64,000 nt of DNA, from NCBI RefSeq assembly GCF_050262165.1, contig NZ_CP189844.1; one strand, written 5' to 3'. Origin of the DNA: Parvimonas sp015257355. GTDB taxonomy: Bacteria > Bacillota > Clostridia > Tissierellales > Peptoniphilaceae. Position numbers and translations under genes: made by a program. Positions within the stretch are counted from its first letter, which is position 1, and every line of letters begins with the position of its first letter. This document shows, piece by piece, positions 1 through 9,532 of this stretch. The notes under the pieces were generated by a model. The model made no database searches. It was given only the letters and a program-made list of their open reading frames with translations, and had not been told where the DNA came from.

Positions 1-641
1 TCTATAAGTTCTTTATCTCCACCTGCTTTTTCAACATCTTTTTTAAATAATTCAACACTGTCACTTATATTATCTTTTTCTTGCAACCAATTCATTGGAG
101 CAGCATATTCAGCTCCTGAAATTAAAGTATTACCTCCAATTAAAGGTAATTTTTCTAGCACAACAACATTAGCTCCTGCCTCTTTAGCTTTTATCGCTGA
201 AATTAAACCAGCACCACCAGAACCAACAACAACGACATCAACATTTATTTCTTTAACTTCATACTTTTCATTTAATTTAAGATTATTATTTAAAATTTTT
301 TTATAATCTAAACCCGCTTTCTGAATAGCATCTGCAAGTGCATTTATGAAAGCCTTAGAGGAGTATGTAGCTCCAGTAATTTCATCTAAATTATAATTAC
401 CAGAATTAACTTTTTCAAGCAATTTTTCAATAGCAATCTTACCTACATCATCAGTTTCAACACTCTCCTTTAATGTAACTTTTTTTTTAATTTTACTATT
501 CTCAAAATTTACATCTAATACTACTTCTCCATTATGTCCCCTTGCTTTACCTTCAAAAGTACCATTTACAGCTGACTTACAAGAAGCTAATAATAGTACA
601 AAAACAAGCAAAAATGACAGAACTCTAAATTTTTTTTTCAT
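1..641 (-). CDS. FMN-binding / FAD-dependent reductase lipoprotein (partial, C-terminus outside window)
   Basis: Only the N-terminal part is present; the gene runs off the left edge. It starts at an ATG at 641 behind an AGGAGG-like site. The product begins with a short signal peptide and an LASC lipobox (Cys about 21), so it is probably a lipoprotein outside the membrane. An FMN-binding domain follows, with the motif DEITGATYS, which matches the site where ApbE links FMN to a threonine. Then comes a dinucleotide-binding GSGGAGL motif near residue 145, the start of a fumarate reductase/flavocytochrome c type FAD domain. Family knowledge suggests an extracytosolic reductase that passes electrons to a small organic acceptor such as fumarate or urocanate. 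The substrate cannot be told from this fragment. Confidence 0.85.
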   Translation of the reverse strand, partial: MKKKFRVLSFLLVFVLLLASCKSAVNGTFEGKARGHNGEVVLDVNFENSKIKKKVTLKESVETDDVGKIAIEKLLEKVNSGNYNLDEITGATYSSKAFINALADAIQKAGLDYKKILNNNLKLNEKYEVKEINVDVVVVGSGGAGLISAIKAKEAGANVVVLEKLPLIGGNTLISGAEYAAPMNWLQEKDNISDSVELFKKDVEKAGGDKELI

Positions 642-711
642 AATTTCCTCCCAATTACAAAAAGTAAAGACTAAGTACTAATTTTAATATTTCCTATTTT
701 AATTAATCTAG

Positions 712-1659
712 TTAAAAGTATTTTTTGTATTCATTTAATACTTCAAATATTTCATTAATATTAGTTAAAGTATTTATATTATTTTTTATCTTGTTTGAAT
801 CTTTAAAACCTTTTAAGTACCATAAAATATTTTTTCTCATCTCTCTTATAGCAATTCTTTCAGGTTTAAATTCTAATTCTAATTTATAATGTCTTTTTAT
901 TGTTTCTATAACTTCTTCTAAAGTTGGATTAGAATATTTTTTTGTTAAATTAAAATCTTTTATTTGTTTAAAAATAAACGGATTCCCAAGAGCATGTCTT
1001 CCGATTGCAACTGCATCTACTCCAGTTTCTTCTTTCATTCTAACATAATCTTCAACACTACACACATCACCATTGCCTACAACTTTTATAGGAACATGAT
1101 TCTTTAAAGCCTTAATAGCAGTCCAATCGGCTTTCCCAGAATAAAACATCTCTCTTGTTCTAGCATGCAATGTAATCATATATGCTCCAGCTTCTACAAT
1201 TGCATCTGCAACTTCTAAAAAGTTCTTATTACTATCATCAAAACCTAATCTTATTTTAACACTAACTGGAACTTTTGAATTTTTTACCATTGACCCAACA
1301 ATGCTTTTTACCTTTTTAGGATCCTTCATTAAATAGCTACCTTCATGATTTTTTACGATTTTAGGTGCAGGACATCCTAAATTCAAATCTAGTTGATATA
1401 TATCATCTCTATTATTGAATCTATTTTGTATAACTTCAGCCATGATATTCTCATCACTACCGAAAACTTGTAATCCAACCGGACCTTCTCTTTTATCTAT
1501 ATATGTGATAATAGATGTATTATCATTTTCATAATATAATCCTTTTATAGAAACCATTTCTGTAAAAGTCATACTAGCTCCCATTTCACTTGCTAATATT
1601 CTAAAAGCTACATCACTTACACCTGCAAGTGGTGCTAAAAAAATATCTCCATTAAGCAT
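712..1659 (-). CDS. dusB: tRNA-dihydrouridine synthase, DusB-type
   Basis: A 315-residue TIM-barrel flavoenzyme that reduces uridine to dihydrouridine in tRNA with FMN and NADPH. The N-terminal FMN-binding APLAGVSD motif is at residues 9-16. The catalytic cysteine lies in LGCPAPK (Cys96), and the NGDV and GRHALGNPF motifs of the phosphate-binding end of the barrel follow. Length and motifs are normal for the family. It is one base downstream of coaX on the same strand, so the two are almost certainly cotranscribed. The exact paralogue (DusB rather than another Dus) is inferred from the overall pattern. Confidence 0.93.
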   Translation of the reverse strand: MLNGDIFLAPLAGVSDVAFRILASEMGASMTFTEMVSIKGLYYENDNTSIITYIDKREGPVGLQVFGSDENIMAEVIQNRFNNRDDIYQLDLNLGCPAPKIVKNHEGSYLMKDPKKVKSIVGSMVKNSKVPVSVKIRLGFDDSNKNFLEVADAIVEAGAYMITLHARTREMFYSGKADWTAIKALKNHVPIKVVGNGDVCSVEDYVRMKEETGVDAVAIGRHALGNPFIFKQIKDFNLTKKYSNPTLEEVIETIKRHYKLELEFKPERIAIREMRKNILWYLKGFKDSNKIKNNINTLTNINEIFEVLNEYKKYF

Positions 1660-1660
1660 A

Positions 1661-2440
1661 TTATAACCTCTTTTTCATTTTATAGATTTCTAACATTCCG
1701 TCTAGGGTTAGCTTTTTGTCTATAATATCTATTTTATTTATATCCTTTGAAATTAGACTTGAATAACCTCCAGTAGCAACAACCTTCAATTTTGAAGTAT
1801 CAAATTTCATTTCTTTTACAATTTCATCAATTAATTTTTCTATTAGTCCAATATATCCTATAACCATACCAACTCTAATATTATCCATTGTGTTTTTAGC
1901 AACTATTTTTTCAGGTTTATAAAGTTCAACCTTTGGTAATTTTGCAGTTTTTAAAAACAATGCTTCTGATGAAATTCCTATTCCAGGAATTATAGCTCCA
2001 CCTTGATATACTGAATTTTCATCAATTACATCAAAAGTAATAGCTGTTCCTATATCAATAATTATCAATGGTACACCATATTTTTTTATTCCTGCAACTG
2101 AGTTAACTATTCTATCTGCCCCAATAGTCTTGGGATTATCATGATTAATTTTAATTCCCAATCCACAATTATCATCAATAATAATTGGCTTCAAATTAAA
2201 ATATTTCTTTATAGCATTTTCAATTGAATGCATAACATCTGGAACTACTGAAGCCACAATAACATCTTCAATTTCTGTTTTTTTTATATCGTTAGCATGT
2301 AGTATTTCTGTTATTGACATTGCATACTCATCACTGGTTTTATTTTTTATAGTATTTAATCTAAAGTCACATATTAATGAATATCCTTTATAAACACCCA
2401 ATACAATATTTGTATTTCCAACATCTATTACTAATAACAT
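1661..2440 (-). CDS. coaX: type III pantothenate kinase
   Basis: A 259-residue ASKHA-fold kinase that phosphorylates pantothenate, the first step of coenzyme A synthesis. The nucleotide-binding DVGNTN motif is at residues 6-11, GADRIVN near 107, and DIGTAITFD near 129; all are signatures of the type III (CoaX) family rather than CoaA or the staphylococcal type II enzyme. It ends one base before dusB and is the promoter-proximal gene of that pair. A ribosome binding site (GGGAGA) precedes the ATG. No oddities were seen. Confidence 0.95.
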   Translation of the reverse strand: MLLVIDVGNTNIVLGVYKGYSLICDFRLNTIKNKTSDEYAMSITEILHANDIKKTEIEDVIVASVVPDVMHSIENAIKKYFNLKPIIIDDNCGLGIKINHDNPKTIGADRIVNSVAGIKKYGVPLIIIDIGTAITFDVIDENSVYQGGAIIPGIGISSEALFLKTAKLPKVELYKPEKIVAKNTMDNIRVGMVIGYIGLIEKLIDEIVKEMKFDTSKLKVVATGGYSSLISKDINKIDIIDKKLTLDGMLEIYKMKKRL

Positions 2441-2556
2441 ATATCTCTCCCAAAATTAATAAATTTTCTCAATTTCTATATTTATAATTAATTTTACCAT
2501 TTTTTATATTTTATTACAATTATTTTTACCCTACATTTCAATAAGTAATGGCAAAT

Positions 2557-2585
2557 AAAAACGACTAAGAAATAATCTTAATCGT
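2557..2585 (-). terminator. intrinsic terminator after the 2594-3058 gene
   Basis: An inverted repeat ACGACTAAGA / TCTTAATCGT at 2561-2585 has a five-base loop and is followed, in the minus direction, by a short T run. It lies just past the stop of the small unknown gene and separates it from coaX. Confidence 0.75.
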
Positions 2586-2593
2586 AATATATT

Positions 2594-3058
2594 TTATAAT
2601 CCTTTTTTAAAGAATTTACGGAATTCTGATACTTCTGCTCCGGTTTGTGTAATTGCAACTGAGTACTTCGCACCTTTTACAATTCCCGGTTCATATGTTA
2701 TAGGTACAAATTGATAATGTACATTTTCTTTATCAGCAACACAGTATCCTATAGCTGTTTTTATAGTTGCACCATTTTCTTTATTAAAGAATTCCGGTTC
2801 TCCATATTCAGTTAATGTAGCATTAACATTAATTATAACAACTTCACCCTCTTTATATCCAACAATAAAATTGCTATGTTTTGTAATCTCTACGATAACT
2901 GCATTAGTATAATTTTCCATGTGACAATATATTAATTTATATTCATCACCATTTGGAACACAAGAGTTGAAAATTTCACGCATTCTAGCCTTGTTTTTTC
3001 TATTATCTTCATCACTTGCTCCAGTTAGAGCTTTTTTTACAACATCAAATAATCCCAT
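2594..3058 (-). CDS. conserved-looking hypothetical protein, 154 aa
   Basis: I do not recognise this family. The product is a soluble 154-residue protein with no signal peptide or membrane segment. It has a basic, helical N-terminus (MGLFDVVKKALTGAS), a mostly beta-strand middle and a basic C-terminus. The alternating hydrophobic pattern of residues 40-135 resembles small PH-like or immunoglobulin-like beta folds, but that is a guess. It stands alone: it has its own terminator downstream and is separated from pyrG by a terminator hairpin. A good AGGAT-type ribosome binding site precedes the start. Confidence 0.7.
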   Translation of the reverse strand: MGLFDVVKKALTGASDEDNRKNKARMREIFNSCVPNGDEYKLIYCHMENYTNAVIVEITKHSNFIVGYKEGEVVIINVNATLTEYGEPEFFNKENGATIKTAIGYCVADKENVHYQFVPITYEPGIVKGAKYSVAITQTGAEVSEFRKFFKKGL

Positions 3059-3141
3059 TTTTATCCTCCAAATTTTAAAAATAAATATAATAAATTACAT
3101 ACAAATTATATCACTTAAAAATTAAGTTGTCTATAATTATT

Positions 3142-3173
3142 AAAAAATAAGAAACTATTAAGTTTCTTATTTT
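3142..3173 (-). terminator. intrinsic terminator after pyrG
   Basis: The hairpin AATAAGAAACT / AGTTTCTTATT is flanked by A and T runs on both sides, immediately downstream of the pyrG stop. It is symmetric enough to work in both directions. Confidence 0.8.
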
Positions 3174-3178
3174 TAGTT

Positions 3179-4783
3179 CTATTTATTTTTATTTTTTATA
3201 GATGCCTTTATAAATCCATCAAATAATGGATGTACTTTATTTGGTCTAGATTTAAATTCAGGATGGAATTGACAAGCTACAAAATAATCACTTCCATTAA
3301 ATTCAATAATTTCAACTAAATCGAGTTCAGGATTTATACCAGAAAATACAACTCCTGCCTTTTCAAGTTCTTTTCTATACTTATTATTAAATTCATATCT
3401 ATGTCTATGTCTTTCTTGAATTACTTCAGAATTATATAATTCTCTAGCTTTTGAATTTTCTAGAAGTTTACAGTCATAATTTCCAAGTCTTAATGTACCA
3501 CCAATATTTTCAACATCAAATTGATTTTCCATCAAATCAATTACAGGATGTTTAGCATTTTCATCTTTTTCAGTAGAATCAGCACCATTTAGATTTGCAA
3601 TATTTCTTGCAATGTCGATAATAGCAATTTGCATACCAAGACAAATACCGAAATAAGGAATATTATTTTCTCTTGCATATTTACTTGTAGCAATCATTCC
3701 TTCTATACCTCTGCCACCAAATCCACCTGGAACAATTATTCCATCAAGTCCATTAAATAATTCTTTTGTATTTTCTTCAGTAACTTCTTCTGAATTGATC
3801 CAGCGAATATTAATCTTATGAGCATTTTTATATCCTGCATCTATTAAAGCTTGTGACACTGAAAGATAAGCGTCATGAAGTTGAACATATTTACCTACAA
3901 GTCCAATTTCTAATTCATCTTTTACATTTCTATAAGAATCAATCATTTCCTTCCAGGCATTCTTAACAATTGGTTTTCCTTCAAGAGAAAGTTTATGTAA
4001 GACATACTCATCTAATCCTTGTTCTTGTAATTTAACTGGTACTTCATATATAAAGTCAACATTTTCAGACTGAACTATAGCACTCTTTGGAACATCACAG
4101 AAAAGACTAATTTTATTTTTAATTTCATCAGAAATTTGTTCTGGACTTCTAACAACAATAATATTTGCCTTTATTCCTTGACTCATAAGTTCTTTAAAAG
4201 AATGTTGAGTTGGTTTTGTTTTTAATTCATTAGAACCTGGTATTGTTGGAACTAATGTAATATGAATAAATAAAACATCTTCTTTTTTATTTTCAGCATG
4301 AATTTGCCTAATAGCTTCAATAAAAGGTAATGATTCAATATCACCTACAGTTCCTCCTATTTCAGTGATAATAATATCAGCTTTACTTTCTTCAGCAGCT
4401 TTATATACATAACCCTTTATTCTATCAGTAATATGAGGAATAACTTGAACAGTAGCTCCATTATAATCTCCTCTACGTTCTTTTTGGATTACCTCACTAT
4501 AAATTCTTCCTGTTGTAACATTACTTCTTTGAGTAAGTTCTTCATCAATAAATCTTTCATAATGTCCTAAGTCTAAGTCAGTTTCAGCACCATCTTTAGT
4601 TACAAAAACTTCTCCATGCTGATAAGGACTCATTGTACCAGGGTCTACATTTATATAAGGATCAAATTTTTGCATAAAAACACTAAATCCTCTATCCTTT
4701 AAAAGTCTACCTAAACTTGCTCCACATATTCCTTTACCTATTCCAGAAACTACTCCTCCTGTAATAAAAATAAATTTGCTCAT
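3179..4783 (-). CDS. pyrG: CTP synthase
   Basis: A 534-residue enzyme that makes CTP from UTP, ATP and glutamine. The N-terminal amidoligase domain has GGVVSGIGKG (about residues 9-18) and the GGTVGDIES region. The C-terminal class I glutamine amidotransferase domain has the nucleophile cysteine in FGICLGMQ (about residue 380) and the catalytic His-Glu in FHPEF near 510. Length is typical. The start follows AGGAGG directly. The leader holds an intrinsic terminator whose T tract runs straight into this ribosome binding site, which suggests transcription attenuation (see the separate entry and finding). Confidence 0.97.
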   Translation of the reverse strand: MSKFIFITGGVVSGIGKGICGASLGRLLKDRGFSVFMQKFDPYINVDPGTMSPYQHGEVFVTKDGAETDLDLGHYERFIDEELTQRSNVTTGRIYSEVIQKERRGDYNGATVQVIPHITDRIKGYVYKAAEESKADIIITEIGGTVGDIESLPFIEAIRQIHAENKKEDVLFIHITLVPTIPGSNELKTKPTQHSFKELMSQGIKANIIVVRSPEQISDEIKNKISLFCDVPKSAIVQSENVDFIYEVPVKLQEQGLDEYVLHKLSLEGKPIVKNAWKEMIDSYRNVKDELEIGLVGKYVQLHDAYLSVSQALIDAGYKNAHKINIRWINSEEVTEENTKELFNGLDGIIVPGGFGGRGIEGMIATSKYARENNIPYFGICLGMQIAIIDIARNIANLNGADSTEKDENAKHPVIDLMENQFDVENIGGTLRLGNYDCKLLENSKARELYNSEVIQERHRHRYEFNNKYRKELEKAGVVFSGINPELDLVEIIEFNGSDYFVACQFHPEFKSRPNKVHPLFDGFIKASIKNKNK

Positions 4784-4792
4784 AATATCCTC

Positions 4793-4845
4793 CTAAAAAA
4801 AATTGGTCTTTTTTTATCTCTAAATAGAGAAAAAAAAAACCAATT
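4793..4845 (-). terminator. terminator hairpin abutting the pyrG ribosome binding site (possible attenuator, also ends gdhA)
   Basis: In the minus direction a roughly 20-bp stem (AATTGG, a T10 run, CTCT; four-base loop; AGAG and an A-rich return arm) is followed by eight Ts and then AGGAGG of pyrG. One G-T wobble and one bulge are visible. It lies between a promoter and the gene, so it can act as an attenuator for pyrG as well as a terminator for readthrough from gdhA. Confidence 0.7.
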
Positions 4846-4894
4846 TACAAATTTTTTATTTATTCACTTATGTCTTTGTTTCACTTATATTAAT

Positions 4895-4923
4895 ATGATA
4901 AAATATTTTTTTCATTATGTCAA
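4895..4923 (-). promoter_or_regulatory. sigma-70 type promoter for pyrG
   Basis: TTGACA at 4918-4923, a 17-bp spacer and TATCAT at 4895-4900. It lies between gdhA and pyrG and would start a leader of about 100 nt carrying the terminator hairpin. No GGG run is visible at the predicted start, unlike the Bacillus pyrG leader. Confidence 0.65.
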
Positions 4924-4949
4924 GTAGTAAAACCCTAATAATTCAAAAA

Positions 4950-6209
4950 TTAAATTCTAGATCTTAATTTTAATATTTTATATAGTCTTAATACTGAATA
5001 AATATAAGAAGCAAGTCTCATTGTTACATCATACTTTTGTTGAATTTTTAATATTTCATTATATGCAAATAACATTTTATACTCTACTTTATTTAAAACA
5101 TCATCTTCTGTCATATCAATAGCTGAAATGTTTTGTACCCATTCAAAGTAAGATGCAATAACTCCTCCTGAATTAGCTAAAATATCTGGTATAACAATAA
5201 TATTTCTATTTTTTAAAATAGAATCTGCATAATAATTAACAGGACCATTAGCTCCTTCAACTATTAATTTTGCTCTAATTTTATTTGCTTCTTCTTCTCC
5301 GATAGAATTTTCTAATGCACATGGTATAATAACATCAACGTCTAATGAATAGAATTGATCAATTGAAATATGTTTTACATCTTTATAATCATATAAAGTA
5401 TTATTTTTTTCAAAATGTTCAATTAAATCAGCAATATCAAAACCATCTTCATTATAAATTGTATAAACACCTTTTTCTTTATCATATTCAGAAATTGATA
5501 CTATATTTCCACCCATTCTTTCTAAGTGTTTCGCTGTATTTGAACCTACATTACCAAAACCTTGAATAGCAATTTTTGATTCTCTAATATTAATACCTAG
5601 TTTTTTTAATGATTCTCTAGTAATTACTGCAACACCAACTCCTGTTGCTTCTTTTCTACCATAAGATCCACCAAATCCTAATGCTTTTCCCGTAAAAGTG
5701 GCTAATGTATTATTTCCTGTCAATTTTATATATTCATCTAACATCCATGCCATTATCTTTTCATTTGTATTTACATCTGGTGCTGGAATATCATATCTAT
5801 CTCCGATATATTTATAAAGTTCTTTAACATATCCTCTTGAAAGTCTTTCAAGCTCATTATCAGATAACTCATTTACATCTACTATAATTCCACCTTTTCC
5901 GCCACCAAAAGGAAGATGAGTAGCTGAACATTTTAAACTCATCCAAGCAGATAATGCTTTTACTTCATCACCATTGACAGTTGGATGAAATCTAATACCG
6001 CCTTTATAAGGACCCATTACATCACAATGTTGTGAACGAAAGCCTTTAAAAATTCTAAATTTTCCATTATCCATTTTAACTGGAATATTTATTTCTATTG
6101 TTCTTTCAGGCTCTTTTAATAAATCATAAACACTCTCATCTAAATTTAAAATTTCACAAGATTTTTTTAAAATCTTTTGTACATTTTCTAACGGATTAAA
6201 ACTATTCAT
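4950..6209 (-). CDS. gdhA: glutamate dehydrogenase
   Basis: A 419-residue Glu/Leu/Phe/Val dehydrogenase that interconverts glutamate with 2-oxoglutarate and ammonia. In amino-acid-fermenting anaerobes it mainly works catabolically with NAD. Visible motifs are the substrate-binding PYKGGIRFHP, the catalytic-lysine region PFGGGKGG near residue 105, and the dinucleotide-binding GFGNVGS near 220. Length is normal for the hexameric small type. It begins 9 bases after the ABC-F gene with a good AGGAG site, so it may be partly cotranscribed with it. Cofactor preference is inferred from lifestyle, not read from the sequence. Confidence 0.95.
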   Translation of the reverse strand: MNSFNPLENVQKILKKSCEILNLDESVYDLLKEPERTIEINIPVKMDNGKFRIFKGFRSQHCDVMGPYKGGIRFHPTVNGDEVKALSAWMSLKCSATHLPFGGGKGGIIVDVNELSDNELERLSRGYVKELYKYIGDRYDIPAPDVNTNEKIMAWMLDEYIKLTGNNTLATFTGKALGFGGSYGRKEATGVGVAVITRESLKKLGINIRESKIAIQGFGNVGSNTAKHLERMGGNIVSISEYDKEKGVYTIYNEDGFDIADLIEHFEKNNTLYDYKDVKHISIDQFYSLDVDVIIPCALENSIGEEEANKIRAKLIVEGANGPVNYYADSILKNRNIIVIPDILANSGGVIASYFEWVQNISAIDMTEDDVLNKVEYKMLFAYNEILKIQQKYDVTMRLASYIYSVLRLYKILKLRSRI

Positions 6210-6218
6210 ACACTTCTC

Positions 6219-8121
6219 CTACAAGTAATTTTCCCACTCTAAATATAAATTTTCCTTTTCTTTTATTAAGTTTGATAAATCTTCATTAATCTTTAAAAAT
6301 CTATCTTTATCATTAAAAACTTCTGGATCTTGAATATCTAAATTACATTTCTCAATTTTATCTTCAATTTCAAAAATCTGATTTTCAATCTCCTTCAATT
6401 TTTGTTTCTTAGCTCTTTCTTGTTTTTCTATTTCTCTTTTTTTCTTTTTCTCTTTCTCAATTTCTGTTTTTGAAATCACTTTTTCTTCAACTACGTCTTT
6501 TTCATTTAATTTTTCTAAGAAGTAATCGTAATTTCCATAATATTCTGTTATTTTACCGTCTTCTAAATACCAAATCTTATTAACAACTTTATTTAAAAAA
6601 TATCTATCATGAGAAATAGTTAGCACAGTTCCAGAATAATCTACAACTGCATTTTCTAAAACCTCTTTACTTTCAATATCCAAATGGTTAGTCGGCTCAT
6701 CAAGTAATAAGAAATTTGATTTTGATAACATAAGTTTTAAAAAGTTCAAGTCTGGCTCTTTCTCCACCACTTAATTCTCCAACACTCTTAAATAAATCTT
6801 CATCAAAGAAATTAAACTTAGCTAAATGACTTCTAACTTCAAAATTATTCATATTTGGATAAGCATCCCAAAACTCTTCCATTACAGAATTTTGATTATT
6901 TAAAGTTTTTTGCTCTTGATCATAATATCCCAAAGAAACTCTAGCACCTAAATCACAGCTTCCACTTAAAGGTGATAATTTATTACAAATTATCTTGAAT
7001 AATGTTGTTTTACCAACACCATTTTTTCCAACTAAACCAATTTTATCTCCCTTATAAACATTTAGATTTATAGAATTCAATAAAATTTTATCACTAAAAC
7101 CCATTGTTAAATCAGAAATAGATAAAACATCTTTTCCTGATTCAACCTCAGGCACAAGTTTCAATTTCATTGAATTTTTATAAATTTCAGGATTTTCAAC
7201 TAAGTCAATTTTCTCAAGCATTTTTCTTCTCGAACTAGCTTGTTTTATAAACCTATTATTTCCATAATTTTTCAAATCTCTGAATAATTTCTTTTTGTCT
7301 AGAAATCTCTTTTTGTTGTTTTTCATAAAGATGTCTATTAATTTCAAATTCTTTTTCACGTCTAGATACAAAATCATCATATCCACAATTATAGGTTTTT
7401 AATTTTTTATTCTCAATTGAAAACATTCTATTACAAACAGAATTTAGAAAGTATCTATCATGTGAAATTATAATACAACTTCCTTTATAATCTCTTAAAA
7501 AAGCTTCCAAAAACTGAATTGAGTCTATGTCTAGATGATTTGTTGGTTCGTCTAGTAAAATTAAATTTGACGGCTCAAGTAAAATTTTTGCTAAATGTAA
7601 TCTACTCTTTTGTCCACCACTTAAATTATAAACCAATTTTGAAAAATCATCTTCTGAAAAACCAAGTCCAAATAAAACTCCTCTAACTTTTGAATTATAT
7701 GAATATCCACTATTTTCTTCAAAATAATGTCTCTTACTCTCATAAATATCAAAAAGTTTATGAATTTCTTCTTCACTTAAATTTTTATTTCCCATTTCAA
7801 TTTCTAATTCTCTAAGTTCTTTTTTCTAGTAAAATAATTTCTTCAAAAACTTCTAGACATTCCTCATAAACTGTTTTTTCACTAGTATATGAGATATTTT
7901 GTTTTTAAAAATTGATAATTTTACATTTTTTTGCAAAATTTATTTCCCCACTATCAGAAGATAATTCATTTGTTAGGAGATTAAATAGGGTAGTCTTTCC
8001 ACTTCCGTTATCTCCAACAACTCCTACCTTATCTCTATCAGAAATTGAAAAAGTTAAATTTTCTAATATATTTTTCATTCAAAAACGACTTTGTCAAGCC
8101 ATTTACACTCAAAATTATCAT
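6219..8121 (-). pseudogene. ABC-F family ATPase, frameshifted (probably sequence error)
   Basis: The translation in pieces gives one ABC-F protein of about 630 residues with two ATP-binding domains and no membrane segments. The first Walker A is GDNGSGKT, the first signature LSGGQKSRL, and the first Walker B LILLDEPTNHLD. The interdomain helix pair carries the usual RFIKQASSRRK pattern. The second domain has GKNGVGKT, LSGGERARL and LLDEPTNHLD, followed by a charged coiled coil. Such proteins act on ribosomes in translation or antibiotic protection. The reading frame breaks at about 8071-8075, 7902-7912, 7820-7825, 7265-7272 and 6733-6743. Each break is repaired by one-base changes in homopolymers (two adjacent changes at the second), so the gene is probably intact in the organism. 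The start ATG at 8121 is the first plausible one. Confidence 0.85.
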
Positions 8122-8132
8122 AATACACCCTT

Positions 8133-9303
8133 TTAGAAAATAAACTTGGATTCGAAACCACTAACCTTTCCAACAGCAAGTAAAATACTAAAGTATATAT
8201 ATGCTGTTTGATGCCAAAGTATTGTAACATCTAACATACCATGTAAAATAACAACAACAGTTAAGGCAATAATAAGTCTAAATAAATTTCTTTTCCTTAT
8301 ATCGTAAACTTGCTTACATAATCCAATAAAAAGTGGTGCTATTACTAGATTTCCAATAATACCAAAATTTATCAATACATCTAGTAAAATGTTATGTGCA
8401 TGATTTGCAGGATGAGTTACCCATGTGGCATTTTGATATGCCATTGGCCCACTTCCAAATAAATAAGTTTGTTTAAATAATTCAATTGCATTTTTCCAAA
8501 TCTCTTTTCTAGTTCCTAAAGAATTTCCAATAAATTCATATCTAGGAAAAATTTTATTCGAGAAGAACATCAAAACTACAATTACTACTGTAAATACACC
8601 AAGAAATGCAAATACTTTTTTGTTATTTTTCGTCAAAGAAAGTACCAATGTAGCTATTAAAATAGTTGGCAGAGCTGTTCTGTTTTCTGTTAGAAACAGT
8701 ACAATAAACGCAAGTGTACTTACACACAAAAAGTACAATCTATTCTTTTTATTTTTATTGGATAAAAAGTAATACATTGCAATTATTATTATAAATTCAC
8801 AGATTGTTGCATAATAATTTGTATTAAAAAATGACGAAATTGGTCTATGCAATGACAAATACTCTATAAATTCATAAAATTTTAAATTCATACTGAATTT
8901 TTTATATAACACCGTAAGAATAGTTAAAATAAAAAAAAAAAATTGAAACTATCATATATAAATTTATTATCTTTGAAAACAACTTCCTATTTATCACTGT
9001 TCTATAATACATAAAAAATACAGAAAATTCAAAAATAATAATTGAAACTCCTATACCATATAAATTTTGCTTTATTACTGATACACTGAATATAAGAGCA
9101 GTAAATGCTAAAATATTTTTAACAAAAGGAGTTTCTTTAAATACTGGAATAATTTTTCCACTAACTAATAAATAAAAAAATAGAGCATTAAAAGAAAATA
9201 CTAAAAAATAAAAAGGTAAAAACACCGTAAATGATACTACTAAAATTAATAGTTCATCAATATTAAGCTCATATTTTTTTAATATACAATTAATATATTT
9301 CAT
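8133..9303 (-). pseudogene. O-antigen ligase / Wzy-like polysaccharide polymerase, frameshifted at an A12 tract
   Basis: Two overlapping frames together encode an integral membrane protein of about 390 residues with roughly ten or more hydrophobic segments. The C-terminal half contains the Wzy_C (O-antigen ligase) hallmarks: GSGP, then HPANHAHN and NFGIIGN, which face the lipid or glycan substrate in the family. The product probably polymerises or ligates a surface polysaccharide or modifies teichoic acid; the exact role is unknown. The frame breaks in a run of twelve A residues at 8931-8942. This may be a sequencing error, as in the neighbouring genes, or a slippery phase-variation tract. 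The start at 9303 is chosen for its AAAGG site; 9321 is an alternative. Confidence 0.75.
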
Positions 9304-9532
9304 ATATCTAAAGCCTTTCATAAGCCATTCTATTCTAATTAGAAAATTGTAAAATCATTTTAAATATTTTTATAAAAAAACAATCTAAAAAAAATACAAT
9401 TTTTAAATAAAACTTATCCCAATTATAGCATAAAACATAAAAAAAAATAAAACTCTTAAAAAAGAGTTTTATCAAATAATTCCATAATATAAAGCTTCAT
9501 AAATACTAATATAATTTGTCCCTATTATATTT
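9304..9532. other. intergenic region between rex and the O-antigen-ligase-like gene
   Basis: About 230 bases of very AT-rich sequence. It holds the rex terminator at 9437-9472 and otherwise only homopolymer-rich sequence. No clear promoter for the downstream gene was found. Confidence 0.5.
9437..9472 (-). terminator. intrinsic terminator after rex
   Basis: ATAAAACTCTT / AAGAGTTTTAT hairpin at 9448-9472. Read on the minus strand it is followed by a long T run (the A run at 9437-9447). Confidence 0.8.

Noticed and set aside
4793..4930. Canonical Bacillus-type CTP attenuation of pyrG
   Set aside because: The predicted start has no GGG run, so only an attenuator-like layout is claimed, not the known mechanism.
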